A stretch of DNA of 64,000 nt from Amycolatopsis acididurans (GTDB lineage Bacteria > Actinomycetota > Actinomycetes > Mycobacteriales > Pseudonocardiaceae). Location of the stretch: contig NZ_JAAXLS010000009.1 of NCBI RefSeq assembly GCF_012328925.1, positions 1 through 64,000 of the forward strand. Direction: 5' to 3'. The notes under the pieces were generated by a model. The model saw only the letters and a list, made by a program, of their open reading frames with translations. It was not told the origin of the DNA and made no database searches. Of the stretch, positions 41,704 through 50,691 are shown one piece after another (position 1 is the first letter of the stretch; every line of letters begins with the position of its first letter). Both the position numbers and the translations under genes were made by a program.

Positions 41704-44037
41704 GTGACCGTTGGGGCAGGCATGGGATTGTCGTCGGCTCGGGCCGGCGCCTTGCTGGCCGAGCTGGGGCCGAACACGGTGCCGCAGGAGCGGCAGAACC
41801 TGGTGGCACGCCTGGCCGGCACGGTGTGGGCGCCGGTGCCCTGGATGCTGGAAGGCACGATCGTGCTCGAGCTGGTGCTCGGCAAGTGGCTGGACGCGGC
41901 GATCGTGGCGGCTGTCCTGATCTTCAACGCCGCACTCGGGTTCGTGCAGCAGGGCCGGGCCGCGGCGGCGCTGGAGTTGCTGCGCGCCCGGCTGGCCGTC
42001 TTCGCCCGCGTCTGCCGCGACGGGGTCTGGCAGCAGCTGCCCGCCGCCGAACTGGTGGACGGCGATCTGGTGCATGTCCGGGTCGGCGACCTCGCGCCCG
42101 CCGACCTGCGCATCGACTCGGGCACCGTCCTGGTCGACCAGTCGAGCCTGACCGGGGAATCCGTGCCCGTCGAGTGCGGGACCGGCGAGCGCGTCTACGC
42201 CGGGGCGACGATCACCCGCGGCGAGGCGACGGGGTCGGTCACCGCGACCGGAACCCGCACCTATTTCGGCCGGACGGCGGAGCTGGTCCGCACCGCCGGT
42301 ACCAGCGACCATGCCAGCCATGTCGTGCTGCGCATGGTCCGCGTGTTCATCGTCATCGACCTCCTGCTGGCCGGGGCGGCCACGACCTACCTCGCACTGG
42401 GCGGTGCCGCGGCCGAGGAGATCGTGTCGTTCGCCGTGGTGCTGCTACTGGCGTCGGTGCCGGTCGCGCTGCCGGCGGCGTTCGCGCTGGCAGGAGCACT
42501 CGGTGCGCAGCATCTGGCCCGGCGAGGCATTCTCACCGCACGCCTGCCCAGCGTGACCGACGCCGCGGAGATGGATGTGTTGTGCGTGGACAAGACCGGC
42601 ACGATCACCCGCAACCGGCTCACCGTCTCGGCGATCGCGGCAGCGGGCGGCACTGGCGAGGACGACGTGCTGCGCCTCGCGGCCGCAGCCTGCGACGAGG
42701 CGACGCAGGACCCGATCGACCTCGCCATCCTTCATGCCGGCGCCGACCGAGGCGTCCACATCGGACAACGGGAGACGTTCGTTCCGTTCGACCCCACCAC
42801 GAAACGCTCCGAGGCAACCCTGGTCACGGGAACTCGCGTAGCCAAAGGCGCGCCCCAGGTCATCGCGGCGCTCGCCGGTCAAGTCCCCGGCGCCGAGGTC
42901 GACCGGCTGGCCGCAGGTGGAGCCCGTGTCCTGGCCGTGGCCGTCGCCGAGCCCGGTGGTGACTGGCGGCAGGCCGGACTGATCGCGCTCGCCGATCCGC
43001 CGCGCCCCGAGGCCGCCGGACTGATCGACGAGCTCGGCCGGCTCGGTGTGCGCGTCGTGATGATCACCGGGGACAACGCCGCCACCGCGGCCGCCGTCGC
43101 GACCGAGGTCGGCATCACCGGTCCGGTCGTGCGTGCCGGCGCACTCGCCGGCACCGGCGGCACACCGGCCGGCGCAGGGGTCGTCGCCGAGGTCCTGCCT
43201 GCCGACAAGCACCGTGTGGTCCGGCGGCTCCAGGAAGCCGGCCACACCGTCGGGATGACGGGAGACGGGGTCAACGACGCCCCTGCCCTGCGTCAGGCCG
43301 ATGTCGGCATCGCCGTCGCCGGCGCCGGCGACGTCGCCAAGTCCGCGGCGGGAATCGTGCTCACCCGCGAGGGGCTCGGCGACATCGTCGAGCTGGTCCG
43401 GGAAAGCCGCCGCATCCACCAGCGTTCGCTGACCTACGCGCTCAACGTCAGCGTGAAGAAGCTCGAGGTGCCGATCCTGCTCACGCTCGGTGTGTTCGCC
43501 TGGCGGCAGTTCGTGTTCACCCCGCTGCTGATGGCGCTGCTGTTGCTGGGCAACGACGTCGTCAGCATGGCCATCACCACCGACCGCACCGACTACGCCC
43601 GCCGTCCCGACCGGTGGGCGGTGCGCAACGTCATCGCCGGCGCCGGCGTCGTCGCCGCCCCCTTGCTCGCGGCCTCGGCCGGTCTGCTGTGGTTCACCCG
43701 CGACGTGTGGCCCCATCTCGATCCCGGACAGCTGCGCACGCTCGCCTACCTCACACTGCTGACGAGCAGCCAGATCACCATCTACCTCGTCCGCACCCGG
43801 CGGCATGCCTGGACCAGCAGACCGAGTACCCCGCTGTGGCTGGCCACCGCGGCCAACCTCACCGTCGCACTCGTCCTCGCGCTCACCGGAACCCTCATGG
43901 CTCCCCTCCCGCCCGGCATCGCGCTGCTCGTGCTCGCGATCCTGCTCGCCGGCGCGAGCGTGGCCGACCTCGTCAAGATCCCCGCGTTCCAGGCACTGGC
44001 CCTGCACCGCTTATGGCGCACACCACCGCCCCGCTAA
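41704..44037 (+). CDS. P-type cation ATPase, probably H+-translocating (P3A-like)
   Basis: A 777-residue P-type ATPase with actuator motif LTGESVPVE, phosphorylation motif DKTGT (Asp296), VMITGDNAATAAAVA and hinge MTGDGVNDAPALRQADVGIA. The fourth membrane helix reads SVPVALPAAFALA, like plasma-membrane H+-ATPases, and no N-terminal metal-binding domain exists. Proton export is therefore the best guess, with other cations possible. GTG 41704 starts the frame. It stands alone; its stop is 10 bp from the convergent arabinosyltransferase stop. Confidence 0.82.
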   Translation: MTVGAGMGLSSARAGALLAELGPNTVPQERQNLVARLAGTVWAPVPWMLEGTIVLELVLGKWLDAAIVAAVLIFNAALGFVQQGRAAAALELLRARLAVFARVCRDGVWQQLPAAELVDGDLVHVRVGDLAPADLRIDSGTVLVDQSSLTGESVPVECGTGERVYAGATITRGEATGSVTATGTRTYFGRTAELVRTAGTSDHASHVVLRMVRVFIVIDLLLAGAATTYLALGGAAAEEIVSFAVVLLLASVPVALPAAFALAGALGAQHLARRGILTARLPSVTDAAEMDVLCVDKTGTITRNRLTVSAIAAAGGTGEDDVLRLAAAACDEATQDPIDLAILHAGADRGVHIGQRETFVPFDPTTKRSEATLVTGTRVAKGAPQVIAALAGQVPGAEVDRLAAGGARVLAVAVAEPGGDWRQAGLIALADPPRPEAAGLIDELGRLGVRVVMITGDNAATAAAVATEVGITGPVVRAGALAGTGGTPAGAGVVAEVLPADKHRVVRRLQEAGHTVGMTGDGVNDAPALRQADVGIAVAGAGDVAKSAAGIVLTREGLGDIVELVRESRRIHQRSLTYALNVSVKKLEVPILLTLGVFAWRQFVFTPLLMALLLLGNDVVSMAITTDRTDYARRPDRWAVRNVIAGAGVVAAPLLAASAGLLWFTRDVWPHLDPGQLRTLAYLTLLTSSQITIYLVRTRRHAWTSRPSTPLWLATAANLTVALVLALTGTLMAPLPPGIALLVLAILLAGASVADLVKIPAFQALALHRLWRTPPPR

Positions 44038-44047
44038 CGACGCCGTG

Positions 44048-47000
44048 TCAGTAGGTGTGGCTGGAGCCGTTGGGTTGTTCCGGCCCAGGACCAGGTGACT
44101 GCCAGCCCCATTCCGTTTCGTGTCCTTCGATCACGTGCGGAGCGGTGCCGTCGGTATAGGGCTGGATCTGCATCAGCTGGCCCCACGACTGGCCCGGGTC
44201 GCCCTGCAGGTAGCTCGGCACCTCGGGTTCGGCGGCCACTTCGGGCAGCCAGCCGTTGGGCCCGCCGCCGATGTCGTCGGCCACGTCGGCCTCGTCGGCC
44301 AGGTGCCCCGCGGTGATGCGATAGGCCGGTACCTGGGCGATGCCGTCGTGCGAGACCATCGGCTGCAGGCAGGGGTAGGCGAACGCGGCCGGCCAGTCCA
44401 TGTACACCGGCGCGGCGCCGACCCGCTGGGTGAGGGTGGTGAACGTCGGCACCCGTGGCGCGCTGACCGCGACCCAGCCGTCGTCGGTGACGTCGTCGTC
44501 CGTGGCCACCACGCGCACCACGGTCGCCTCCGCGGGCAGATCGTCGATCGGGAGGCGTTCGTCGGTCCAGGCACCGTTCTTCGGGTCGGCCGCCGACCCG
44601 CTGTTCGTGCCGACACCGCTGGCCAGCACGGTGGAACTCTTCACCACGCGCACCCCCTGCGGGGTCTGCGTACCGAATTCCAGTGCCACGCTGGTCGCCT
44701 TACCCGGGGGCGCGGCGACGGCCACCGCCACCTGGGCGCCGGAACGCTGCGTGGGCAGGGCGAACCAGTCGGTGCGCAGCCGGCCGGTGGACACACCGGA
44801 ACTCGCGTAGCTGCTCCACATCGGCACGGCCGGCGAGGTGAACCCGTGCGGCGGATCGCTCAGCGGGTCCCGGCTGCCGTCCGGACTGGCGTGGAAACCG
44901 GTCTGCGTCTTCCCGTTGTCCTCGGGCGGCGGGGGTAACACGCTGTTCGCCGGCAGTGGTCGTGCCACGGGCACGGTCGGCGCGTCGACCGGTTTGAGCA
45001 CGCTGGCCACCGGGTCCTGCTCCACCATGACGTGATCGGCGAGGTTGCAGGTGTCGTGGCCGAACAGGGTCGCGACGTTCGCGGCGCCCAGGCTGTAGCT
45101 GCCCCGTTGCTTCTGGATCGCCTTGACCATGCTGCCCATCTCGCTGAGCACGACCGCACCGCACACCACGACCAGCGACACCGCCCCCAGCTTGAGCGCA
45201 CGCCCGCGCCGCTCGTCGACCAGCGGCGGCGGCCCGGGTCGCCCGGCACGCACGTTCTCCACGAACGCGAACACCGCCGCGATCGCCGCCGCGGCCAGCA
45301 ACACGGTGGACAGCTGGAATCCGTGGAACGAGGGCGCCTTGTCGAACCAGGGCACGCCGAGGCCGGAGACGAACCAGTAGGCGTTCGGGCCGGTCGCGGC
45401 CAGCGCGGCGACCACGAGCAGGCCCGCGGTGAACGTGGCCCGGTTTCGTTTCGACCGCAGGACCGTGGAACTGACCGCCAGTGCGGTGAGCGCGGCCATC
45501 GCCGACCCCACCGCGGCGAAGGCACCGAAGTGGTGCGTCCACTTGGTCGGGGTCAGCGCGAGCAGCAGGAAGAACAGGGCGGTGGTGCCGATCAGCCGGC
45601 GTGCGGGGCCGAGTGCGGCACCCGGGATCCGGCTCCGGCGCAGCAGCACCACGAGGCAGGTGCCGGTGCACAGGATGAGCAGCAGCACCGGGAACCGGCG
45701 CGCCAGCGACCCGTCCGCGCTGTCGGTGAACAACGCCTGGTAGCGCGTGAGTTCGTCGTACCAGGGTTTGTTGGGCCCGACCGCGGTGCGCAGGCGAGTC
45801 GCTTCGAGGATCGAGGCCATCGTCTGGTCGGCGAAGACGACCACCAGGATGAGGAAGCCGGCCGCCGCGATCGGCGCGAGGACCGGCAACCATCCGCCGT
45901 CGCGGGCACGGTCACGCAGCAGACGGAACAGGGGCCGGGCGGCGACCAGGAACGGCGCGACCGCGATGAGCCCGGTCGGTGTCGCGCCCAGCGCGAACGC
46001 GGCCGCGAGCAGGCCGAGGCACAGCGGCAGCAGCCGGCGGGTGACCAGCGCCCGTTCCACCGCGCACAACGCCAGCAGCGAGCCCAGCGCCGCCCACGGC
46101 TCCGGCCGGACACCGTTGTTGTAAGGCAGCCACCACACCAGGAACACCAACGCCGCCACCCAGCTCGCCGCCGGGCTCGCGCGGACCTGCGTACCCAGCC
46201 GCGGCATCACCTCCCGGCTGATCAGCAGCCAGCTGATCGCGCCGAGCAGGAACGCGGGCAGCCGGATCCACGGCGGCACGGTGCTGACGTGGCTCATCAG
46301 CGCGTAGATGTAGTCGTTCCAGCCGAACGGCGCCTCCGCGACGCCGAACCAGCGGTGATAATTGGTCAGGTAACCGACTTTCCCGGCAACTCTGGCCATG
46401 GTCAGGATGTAGCCGTCGTCGGAGGTCACCGGGCCGATGAACACCCAGGCACCGAGCACCCCGAACACGGTGAGATCGCGCCCGGTGAGCTTCCACCACC
46501 CGACCGGCGCCCACCGCGGGGCCCGTCGCGCGCGGCTGGCGTCGAGCCGGTTCACCGCGACCAGGCAGCCGATCAAGGCCAGCACCCCGGCCACACCGAT
46601 CCCGGCCTTCCAGCCGGTCGGCGACGACTGATAACGGGTGTCCGGGGTGATCCGCACACTCAACCCGGCGGTGGGGTCCTTCGCCGCGGCGATGTCGGTG
46701 TAGATGCCCAGAACCCGGGGGCGGACGTCTCCGCCGGCGTTGTAGACGGCGGTGCCGGCGACCGTGATCGTGGTGCGCGCCGGGTCGGAGGCCACCTGGA
46801 CGTCACAGCCTGCCGCGGGAAGTTGCTGGCGAGCCACCTGCTGGCCCCGGCTCAGCGCCGTCAGCATCCCGTTCTGGACCCGAAGCTGCATCCCGACCCC
46901 GTCGGCACCGCGAGCTTGCGGGACCGTCGAGAACAGCAGCGCACCGCCCGGCTCCCGCGCCTCGGCCGACCGGATCGTGGCGCACGGCAGGTTGACCCGC

Positions 47001-47266
47001 ATGTCCTGCGCCCAGTAGCCGACCAGCGGGGCGTTGACCGGCCTGGTGTCACCGCCGGACGGCCAGACGATCGTCGCGGTGTCCTGCACCACCGGCAGGA
47101 ACGGGTACGCCAGCGCGCACGCCGTCGCGAACAGCCCGAGCACGATCGCGAGCCACCGCCACCGCGAAGTCCACCGTCTCGTGGCTGTCGTGGTCTCCGG
47201 GCCCGACACGTCCGGATTGGTCACCTCGCCCGAAGTGACCGTAGTTGTGCCACCGACCATCCACAT
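44048..47266 (-). CDS. Arabinosyltransferase of the EmbA/EmbB/EmbC family
   Basis: A 1,072-residue GT53-type protein. The N-terminal region has one helix and a jelly-roll-like domain. The GT-C membrane domain includes the catalytic acidic loop GPVTSDDGYILTMARVAGK and HRWFGVAEAPFGWNDYIYAL. A large C-terminal carbohydrate-binding-like domain follows (WSSYASSGVSTGRL, AAPVYMDWPAAFAYPCLQPM). It transfers arabinofuranose from decaprenylphosphoryl-arabinose to wall arabinan. Only one copy is in the window, as in taxa outside Mycobacterium. The first ATG of ATGTGGATG at 47266 is used; in-frame codons up to 47314 are possible. Confidence 0.9.
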   Translation of the reverse strand: MWMVGGTTTVTSGEVTNPDVSGPETTTATRRWTSRWRWLAIVLGLFATACALAYPFLPVVQDTATIVWPSGGDTRPVNAPLVGYWAQDMRVNLPCATIRSAEAREPGGALLFSTVPQARGADGVGMQLRVQNGMLTALSRGQQVARQQLPAAGCDVQVASDPARTTITVAGTAVYNAGGDVRPRVLGIYTDIAAAKDPTAGLSVRITPDTRYQSSPTGWKAGIGVAGVLALIGCLVAVNRLDASRARRAPRWAPVGWWKLTGRDLTVFGVLGAWVFIGPVTSDDGYILTMARVAGKVGYLTNYHRWFGVAEAPFGWNDYIYALMSHVSTVPPWIRLPAFLLGAISWLLISREVMPRLGTQVRASPAASWVAALVFLVWWLPYNNGVRPEPWAALGSLLALCAVERALVTRRLLPLCLGLLAAAFALGATPTGLIAVAPFLVAARPLFRLLRDRARDGGWLPVLAPIAAAGFLILVVVFADQTMASILEATRLRTAVGPNKPWYDELTRYQALFTDSADGSLARRFPVLLLILCTGTCLVVLLRRSRIPGAALGPARRLIGTTALFFLLLALTPTKWTHHFGAFAAVGSAMAALTALAVSSTVLRSKRNRATFTAGLLVVAALAATGPNAYWFVSGLGVPWFDKAPSFHGFQLSTVLLAAAAIAAVFAFVENVRAGRPGPPPLVDERRGRALKLGAVSLVVVCGAVVLSEMGSMVKAIQKQRGSYSLGAANVATLFGHDTCNLADHVMVEQDPVASVLKPVDAPTVPVARPLPANSVLPPPPEDNGKTQTGFHASPDGSRDPLSDPPHGFTSPAVPMWSSYASSGVSTGRLRTDWFALPTQRSGAQVAVAVAAPPGKATSVALEFGTQTPQGVRVVKSSTVLASGVGTNSGSAADPKNGAWTDERLPIDDLPAEATVVRVVATDDDVTDDGWVAVSAPRVPTFTTLTQRVGAAPVYMDWPAAFAYPCLQPMVSHDGIAQVPAYRITAGHLADEADVADDIGGGPNGWLPEVAAEPEVPSYLQGDPGQSWGQLMQIQPYTDGTAPHVIEGHETEWGWQSPGPGPEQPNGSSHTY

Positions 47267-47344
47267 TGCACGAACGCTAGCGCCTTGCCGTGTCACGGTT
47301 TTCCCGGGTTCCACCCCGGCGAACTATGTACCGTTGCTCCCGCG

Positions 47345-47808
47345 ATGACGCATCGGCGCCTCGCCGAGCTGAAGGCCATGCCGGCCGACGGCCGCGAGGC
47401 CCGATCCCGGTGGCCATCGAGACCCCGCGCGGGCTGCTGGTCGCCGCGCTGCGGGAGATCCCGCAAGAAGTCCGACCACGCCGACGCGATCGTCCCGGCC
47501 AGCATCCTGCGGACCGACGTCCACACCGATCGGCCTCTGCCCGCCGACAGCGAACTCGCTCGTGCGGTCGCGGGCCGGTGACCAGGGCCTCCGGGCGCAG
47601 CATCCCATCACCCGCAGCCTGGTCAAGAACGACCGTCTCAACGCGGTCGGCTTTCTCCGGGCCTTCGCCGCCATCCCTCGTCCGGGCCCGGCCAGGGACC
47701 ACTACGACCGGCGCCGCGCACGCGGCAACCGCCACGCCGCCGCGTTGCGGCACCTGTTCAACCGCATGCTCGGCATCGGGGCACGCGCCCGGGACCGCTT
47801 GACAAGTT
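47345..47808 (+). pseudogene. IS110-family transposase remnant
   Basis: Degraded pieces in several frames: IPVAIETPRGLLVAALR, then KKSDHADAIVPASILRTDVH and TDRPLPADSELARAVA, and further on VKNDRLNAVGFLRAFAAI and HYDRRRARGNRHAAALRHL. These match, in order, the N-terminal DEDD domain and the C-terminal transposase_20 domain of IS110-type enzymes. Large parts between them are deleted. No inverted repeats are expected in this family. It is inactive. Confidence 0.78.
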
Positions 47809-47865
47809 CCATCGGAACGCCCCGGTTCGGTGCAGGCCCTGCGGCCGTTTCGTGCCCCGGGGAGC

Positions 47866-49749
47866 TCACCCGCCGCTCTCGACACCTTCGGATATGACCT
47901 GTGCTACCAGGACTCCCTCGAGGAATTCCGCTAGCTCGCCGGGCGCGTCCAGCGGCAGCACGTGTGCCACGTACTGGTCCGGCCGCACCACGACGACGCA
48001 GCCCTGAGCCCGGTCGACGCCACGCAGGTCGAAGACGTCCGCGGCCGGGTCGGGGCAGAACACCTTCTCGTAGTCGGTCAGCCCGAACGTGCCCTTGTGC
48101 GGGAGCAGCGCGGGCGGCAGGTCGGCGACGGTCACCGAGCGGTGGCCTTGCTGGAGGATCGCGCGGAAGTCGAGCACGGAATCGGGGTCCGCGCCCGCCG
48201 GGGTGAACCGTGCGGCGAGCACGTCCACGCTCCTGGCAAAGGCCCGCAGCCGCGAGTTCGCCGCGGCGGGGTGGGCAGGGTCGGCGAAGGCGTAGAGCCG
48301 CCAGGCGCCGTCGGCGCGAGCCGCGTGGCCCAGGTGCATCGGCTTGGCGTCGGCGAGCCGGACGACCGGCGCCGAGTGGAACCGCATCCCGAGCGGGAAC
48401 CCTGTGGCGAGTTCCTGGCGCGACGACGAAGCCGTGAGCGAGGAAGGTCCATACTGGACGGACACGCCTGCCGTGAACCGGCCCTGCTCACGGAAGTACT
48501 GCGGGAACCGTTCGGATTCCTCGTCGCGGCCGCTGAACAGCGTGGTGAACTCGCGGTCGAAGTCGATCAGGCGCTGGGCGACGGCCTGGCGTTCGGTGGA
48601 ATAGGTGCGCAGGATCTCGGGGCGAGACGTGCCGCGCAGCACGGTGGCGAGCTTCCAGCCGAGGTTCCAGGCGTCGGCGATCGAGACGTTCATGCCTTGG
48701 CCCGCCTTGGCGCTGTGGGTGTGGCAGGCGTCGCCCGCGATGAACACCCGCGGGTTGTCGGGGTTGTCGTCGAAGCGGTCGCACAGGCGCTGCCCGATCT
48801 CGTACACGGTCCACCAGCCGACGTGCTTCACGTCGATCGTGTACGGGTGCAGGATCCGGTTGGCGACGGCCGTGAGCTTCTCCGGTGTGACCGTGCGGTC
48901 GCGCAGCATTTCGCCGTCGCGGTCGTTGTCCAGCTCGATGTAGAGGCGAACCAGGTAGCCGCCCTCACGCGGGATGATCAGGATGCTGCCGTGCTCGGAG
49001 TGGATGGCCGACTTCAGGCGGATGTCGGGGAAATCGGTCGTCGCGAGCACGTCGAGCACGCCCCACGACTGGTCGGCGGCCTCGCCGCGCAGTTCCAGAC
49101 CCATGGACTGGCGCGTGGCGCTGCGCGAGCCGTCGCAGCCGACGACGTAGCGGGCGCGGATCGTCGAGGTCTCCCCCGTCGGTTCGAAGTCCTTCATGTG
49201 CTGCAACGTCACGGTCACCGGGTATTCGGCGGCCGGGTCGGGGTCCACCTCGACGTCGGTGACATGTTTGCCGTAGCACGGTTCGGCGCGGGTGGCCGAC
49301 CGTCGCATGTGGTCGCGCAGGTAGCTGAGCATGCGGGCCTGGTTCACGATCACGTGGGGCATCTCGGACAGCCCCTCCTCGACGTCGTCGATGCGCCCGG
49401 TCCGCACGATGCCGTCGTCGCCGGAGCGCCAGAACGTGACCTCGTTGACGCGGTATCCCTCGTGCACGAGGCGGTTGGCGAGCCCGAGCGTCTCGAACAC
49501 CTCGACCGTGCGGCACGCGACGCCGTCGGCCTGCCCGACCGCGAGCGGCCCGTCGCGGCGATCGACGACAACCGTACGCAGCTCCGGGAACTGCGCGAGC
49601 TGCGCGGCCAGCAGGAGACCGGCGGGACCGGAGCCGACGACGAGCACGTCGGTCGTCTCGGGCAGCTCCGCCGTGCGGCCGGCGACGGACGGGTGCGGCT
49701 GCTGCACGAACGGGTCTCCGGGCCGGTAGCCGTCGAGGTAGAACTGCAC
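47866..49749 (-). CDS. FAD-dependent aromatic hydroxylase (phenol/3-hydroxybenzoate monooxygenase-like)
   Basis: A 627-residue class A flavoprotein monooxygenase. FAD motif TDVLVVGSGPAGLLLAAQLA, DG-type motif YVVGCDGSRSATR and GD motif VFIAGDACHTHSAKAGQGMN are present. The C-terminal thioredoxin-like domain (about 440-625) is typical of the phenol hydroxylase/MobA group, and the total length fits. It would hydroxylate an aromatic compound with NAD(P)H and O2. GTG 49749 lies behind GAGGAG. It is divergent from an IclR regulator with inverted-repeat operators between, so it is probably induced by its aromatic substrate. Confidence 0.88.
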   Translation of the reverse strand: MQFYLDGYRPGDPFVQQPHPSVAGRTAELPETTDVLVVGSGPAGLLLAAQLAQFPELRTVVVDRRDGPLAVGQADGVACRTVEVFETLGLANRLVHEGYRVNEVTFWRSGDDGIVRTGRIDDVEEGLSEMPHVIVNQARMLSYLRDHMRRSATRAEPCYGKHVTDVEVDPDPAAEYPVTVTLQHMKDFEPTGETSTIRARYVVGCDGSRSATRQSMGLELRGEAADQSWGVLDVLATTDFPDIRLKSAIHSEHGSILIIPREGGYLVRLYIELDNDRDGEMLRDRTVTPEKLTAVANRILHPYTIDVKHVGWWTVYEIGQRLCDRFDDNPDNPRVFIAGDACHTHSAKAGQGMNVSIADAWNLGWKLATVLRGTSRPEILRTYSTERQAVAQRLIDFDREFTTLFSGRDEESERFPQYFREQGRFTAGVSVQYGPSSLTASSSRQELATGFPLGMRFHSAPVVRLADAKPMHLGHAARADGAWRLYAFADPAHPAAANSRLRAFARSVDVLAARFTPAGADPDSVLDFRAILQQGHRSVTVADLPPALLPHKGTFGLTDYEKVFCPDPAADVFDLRGVDRAQGCVVVVRPDQYVAHVLPLDAPGELAEFLEGVLVAQVISEGVESGG

Positions 49750-49802
49750 TGGGGGCTCCTCTGCGTGGGGGACTCCACCATCTTCGGCACACCAGACTCG
49801 AG

Positions 49803-49830
49803 CAGAACAGGAAGTTCTGTGTTCCAGAAC
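49803..49830. promoter_or_regulatory. IclR-type operators between the hydroxylase and iclR
   Basis: CAGAAC-AGGAA-GTTCTG (49803-49819) is a perfect inverted repeat with a 5-bp spacer. It is followed by the palindrome GTTCCAGAAC (49821-49830). Both use the half-site GTTC/GAAC, as in many IclR-family operators. The position is 54 bp before the hydroxylase start. Confidence 0.65.
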
Positions 49831-49911
49831 GGGCATGGCCCGAGGTCGAGGCTGTGAGACGCTGGTCTGTGACGGAAACATCGGTCTGTTGGGTCAGGAG
49901 GAGATTCCGCT

Positions 49912-50691
49912 GTGAAGAACTCACCGAGCTACTCCGTGACGAGCGTGGACCACGCGCTCCAGCTCGCCGTGATCCTGCAGGTGGAAGGGCCGCTGCGGGT
50001 GAGCGAGGCGGCCGCGCGGCTCGGCGTCGCGCGCTCGACGGCGCACCGGCTGCTATCGATGCTGGTGTTCCGAGATTTCGCCGTGCAGGACGCGAACCGG
50101 TGTTACGCCGCCGGGCCGGTGCTGTCGCTGGCCGCCCGGTCGCATTCGCGGATCTCCTCGCTGCGGCTGGTCGCGATGCCGTTCCTCGACGCCCTCGCGG
50201 CGCGGCTGGACGAGAGCGCGAACCTGATGGTGCTCTTTGGCGACCACATGCGGTTCATCGGCACGGTGGAGGGCAAACGGGTGCTGCGCGTCGGCAGCCG
50301 GGAGGGTTCCGTGATGCCTGCGCACCTCGTCTCCGGCGGCAAGGCGATCCTGGCCGAACTGCCGGCCGGCGAACTCGAAGCCCTGTACGCCCCGGAAGCG
50401 TGGGCGGGGCGGGAGCAGGAACGCCCTTCTCTCGATACCTTGCGCGACCAACTCCACGGCATTCCGGCCGCCGGCGTTGCTCTCAACGTCGAGGGCACCG
50501 AAGCCGGCGTGACGGCAGTGGGCCGCGTCGTCCGCACGAACGACGACGGCCTCCGCGCGGCCGTCAGCGTATCGATGCCGTCGACGCGCTTCACGACCGA
50601 AGGACTCGGCTCGATCGTACGCGCGCTGACCGTCGCGACGGCCGGCATCGAGCGGGAGTTCGCGCGGAAGGTCACCACCGGCGAGAACTAG
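49912..50691 (+). CDS. IclR-family transcriptional regulator
   Basis: A 259-residue regulator: N-terminal HTH (PLRVSEAAARLGVARSTAHR, about 26-45) and C-terminal effector domain (LDESANLMVLFGDHMRFIGT, LVSGGKAILAELP). GTG 49912 follows GGAGGAG. It faces the aromatic hydroxylase across likely operators, and its stop overlaps by 4 bp the convergent quinone oxidoreductase. It probably controls aromatic catabolism in both flanking units. Confidence 0.9.
   Translation: MKNSPSYSVTSVDHALQLAVILQVEGPLRVSEAAARLGVARSTAHRLLSMLVFRDFAVQDANRCYAAGPVLSLAARSHSRISSLRLVAMPFLDALAARLDESANLMVLFGDHMRFIGTVEGKRVLRVGSREGSVMPAHLVSGGKAILAELPAGELEALYAPEAWAGREQERPSLDTLRDQLHGIPAAGVALNVEGTEAGVTAVGRVVRTNDDGLRAAVSVSMPSTRFTTEGLGSIVRALTVATAGIEREFARKVTTGEN

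Noticed and set aside
45032..47581. A very long plus-strand open frame opposite the arabinosyltransferase
   Set aside because: It is an antisense shadow in high-GC DNA, with an Arg/Asp/Gly/Gln-rich composition and no domain. Its last residues only happen to read IS110 remnant sequence.
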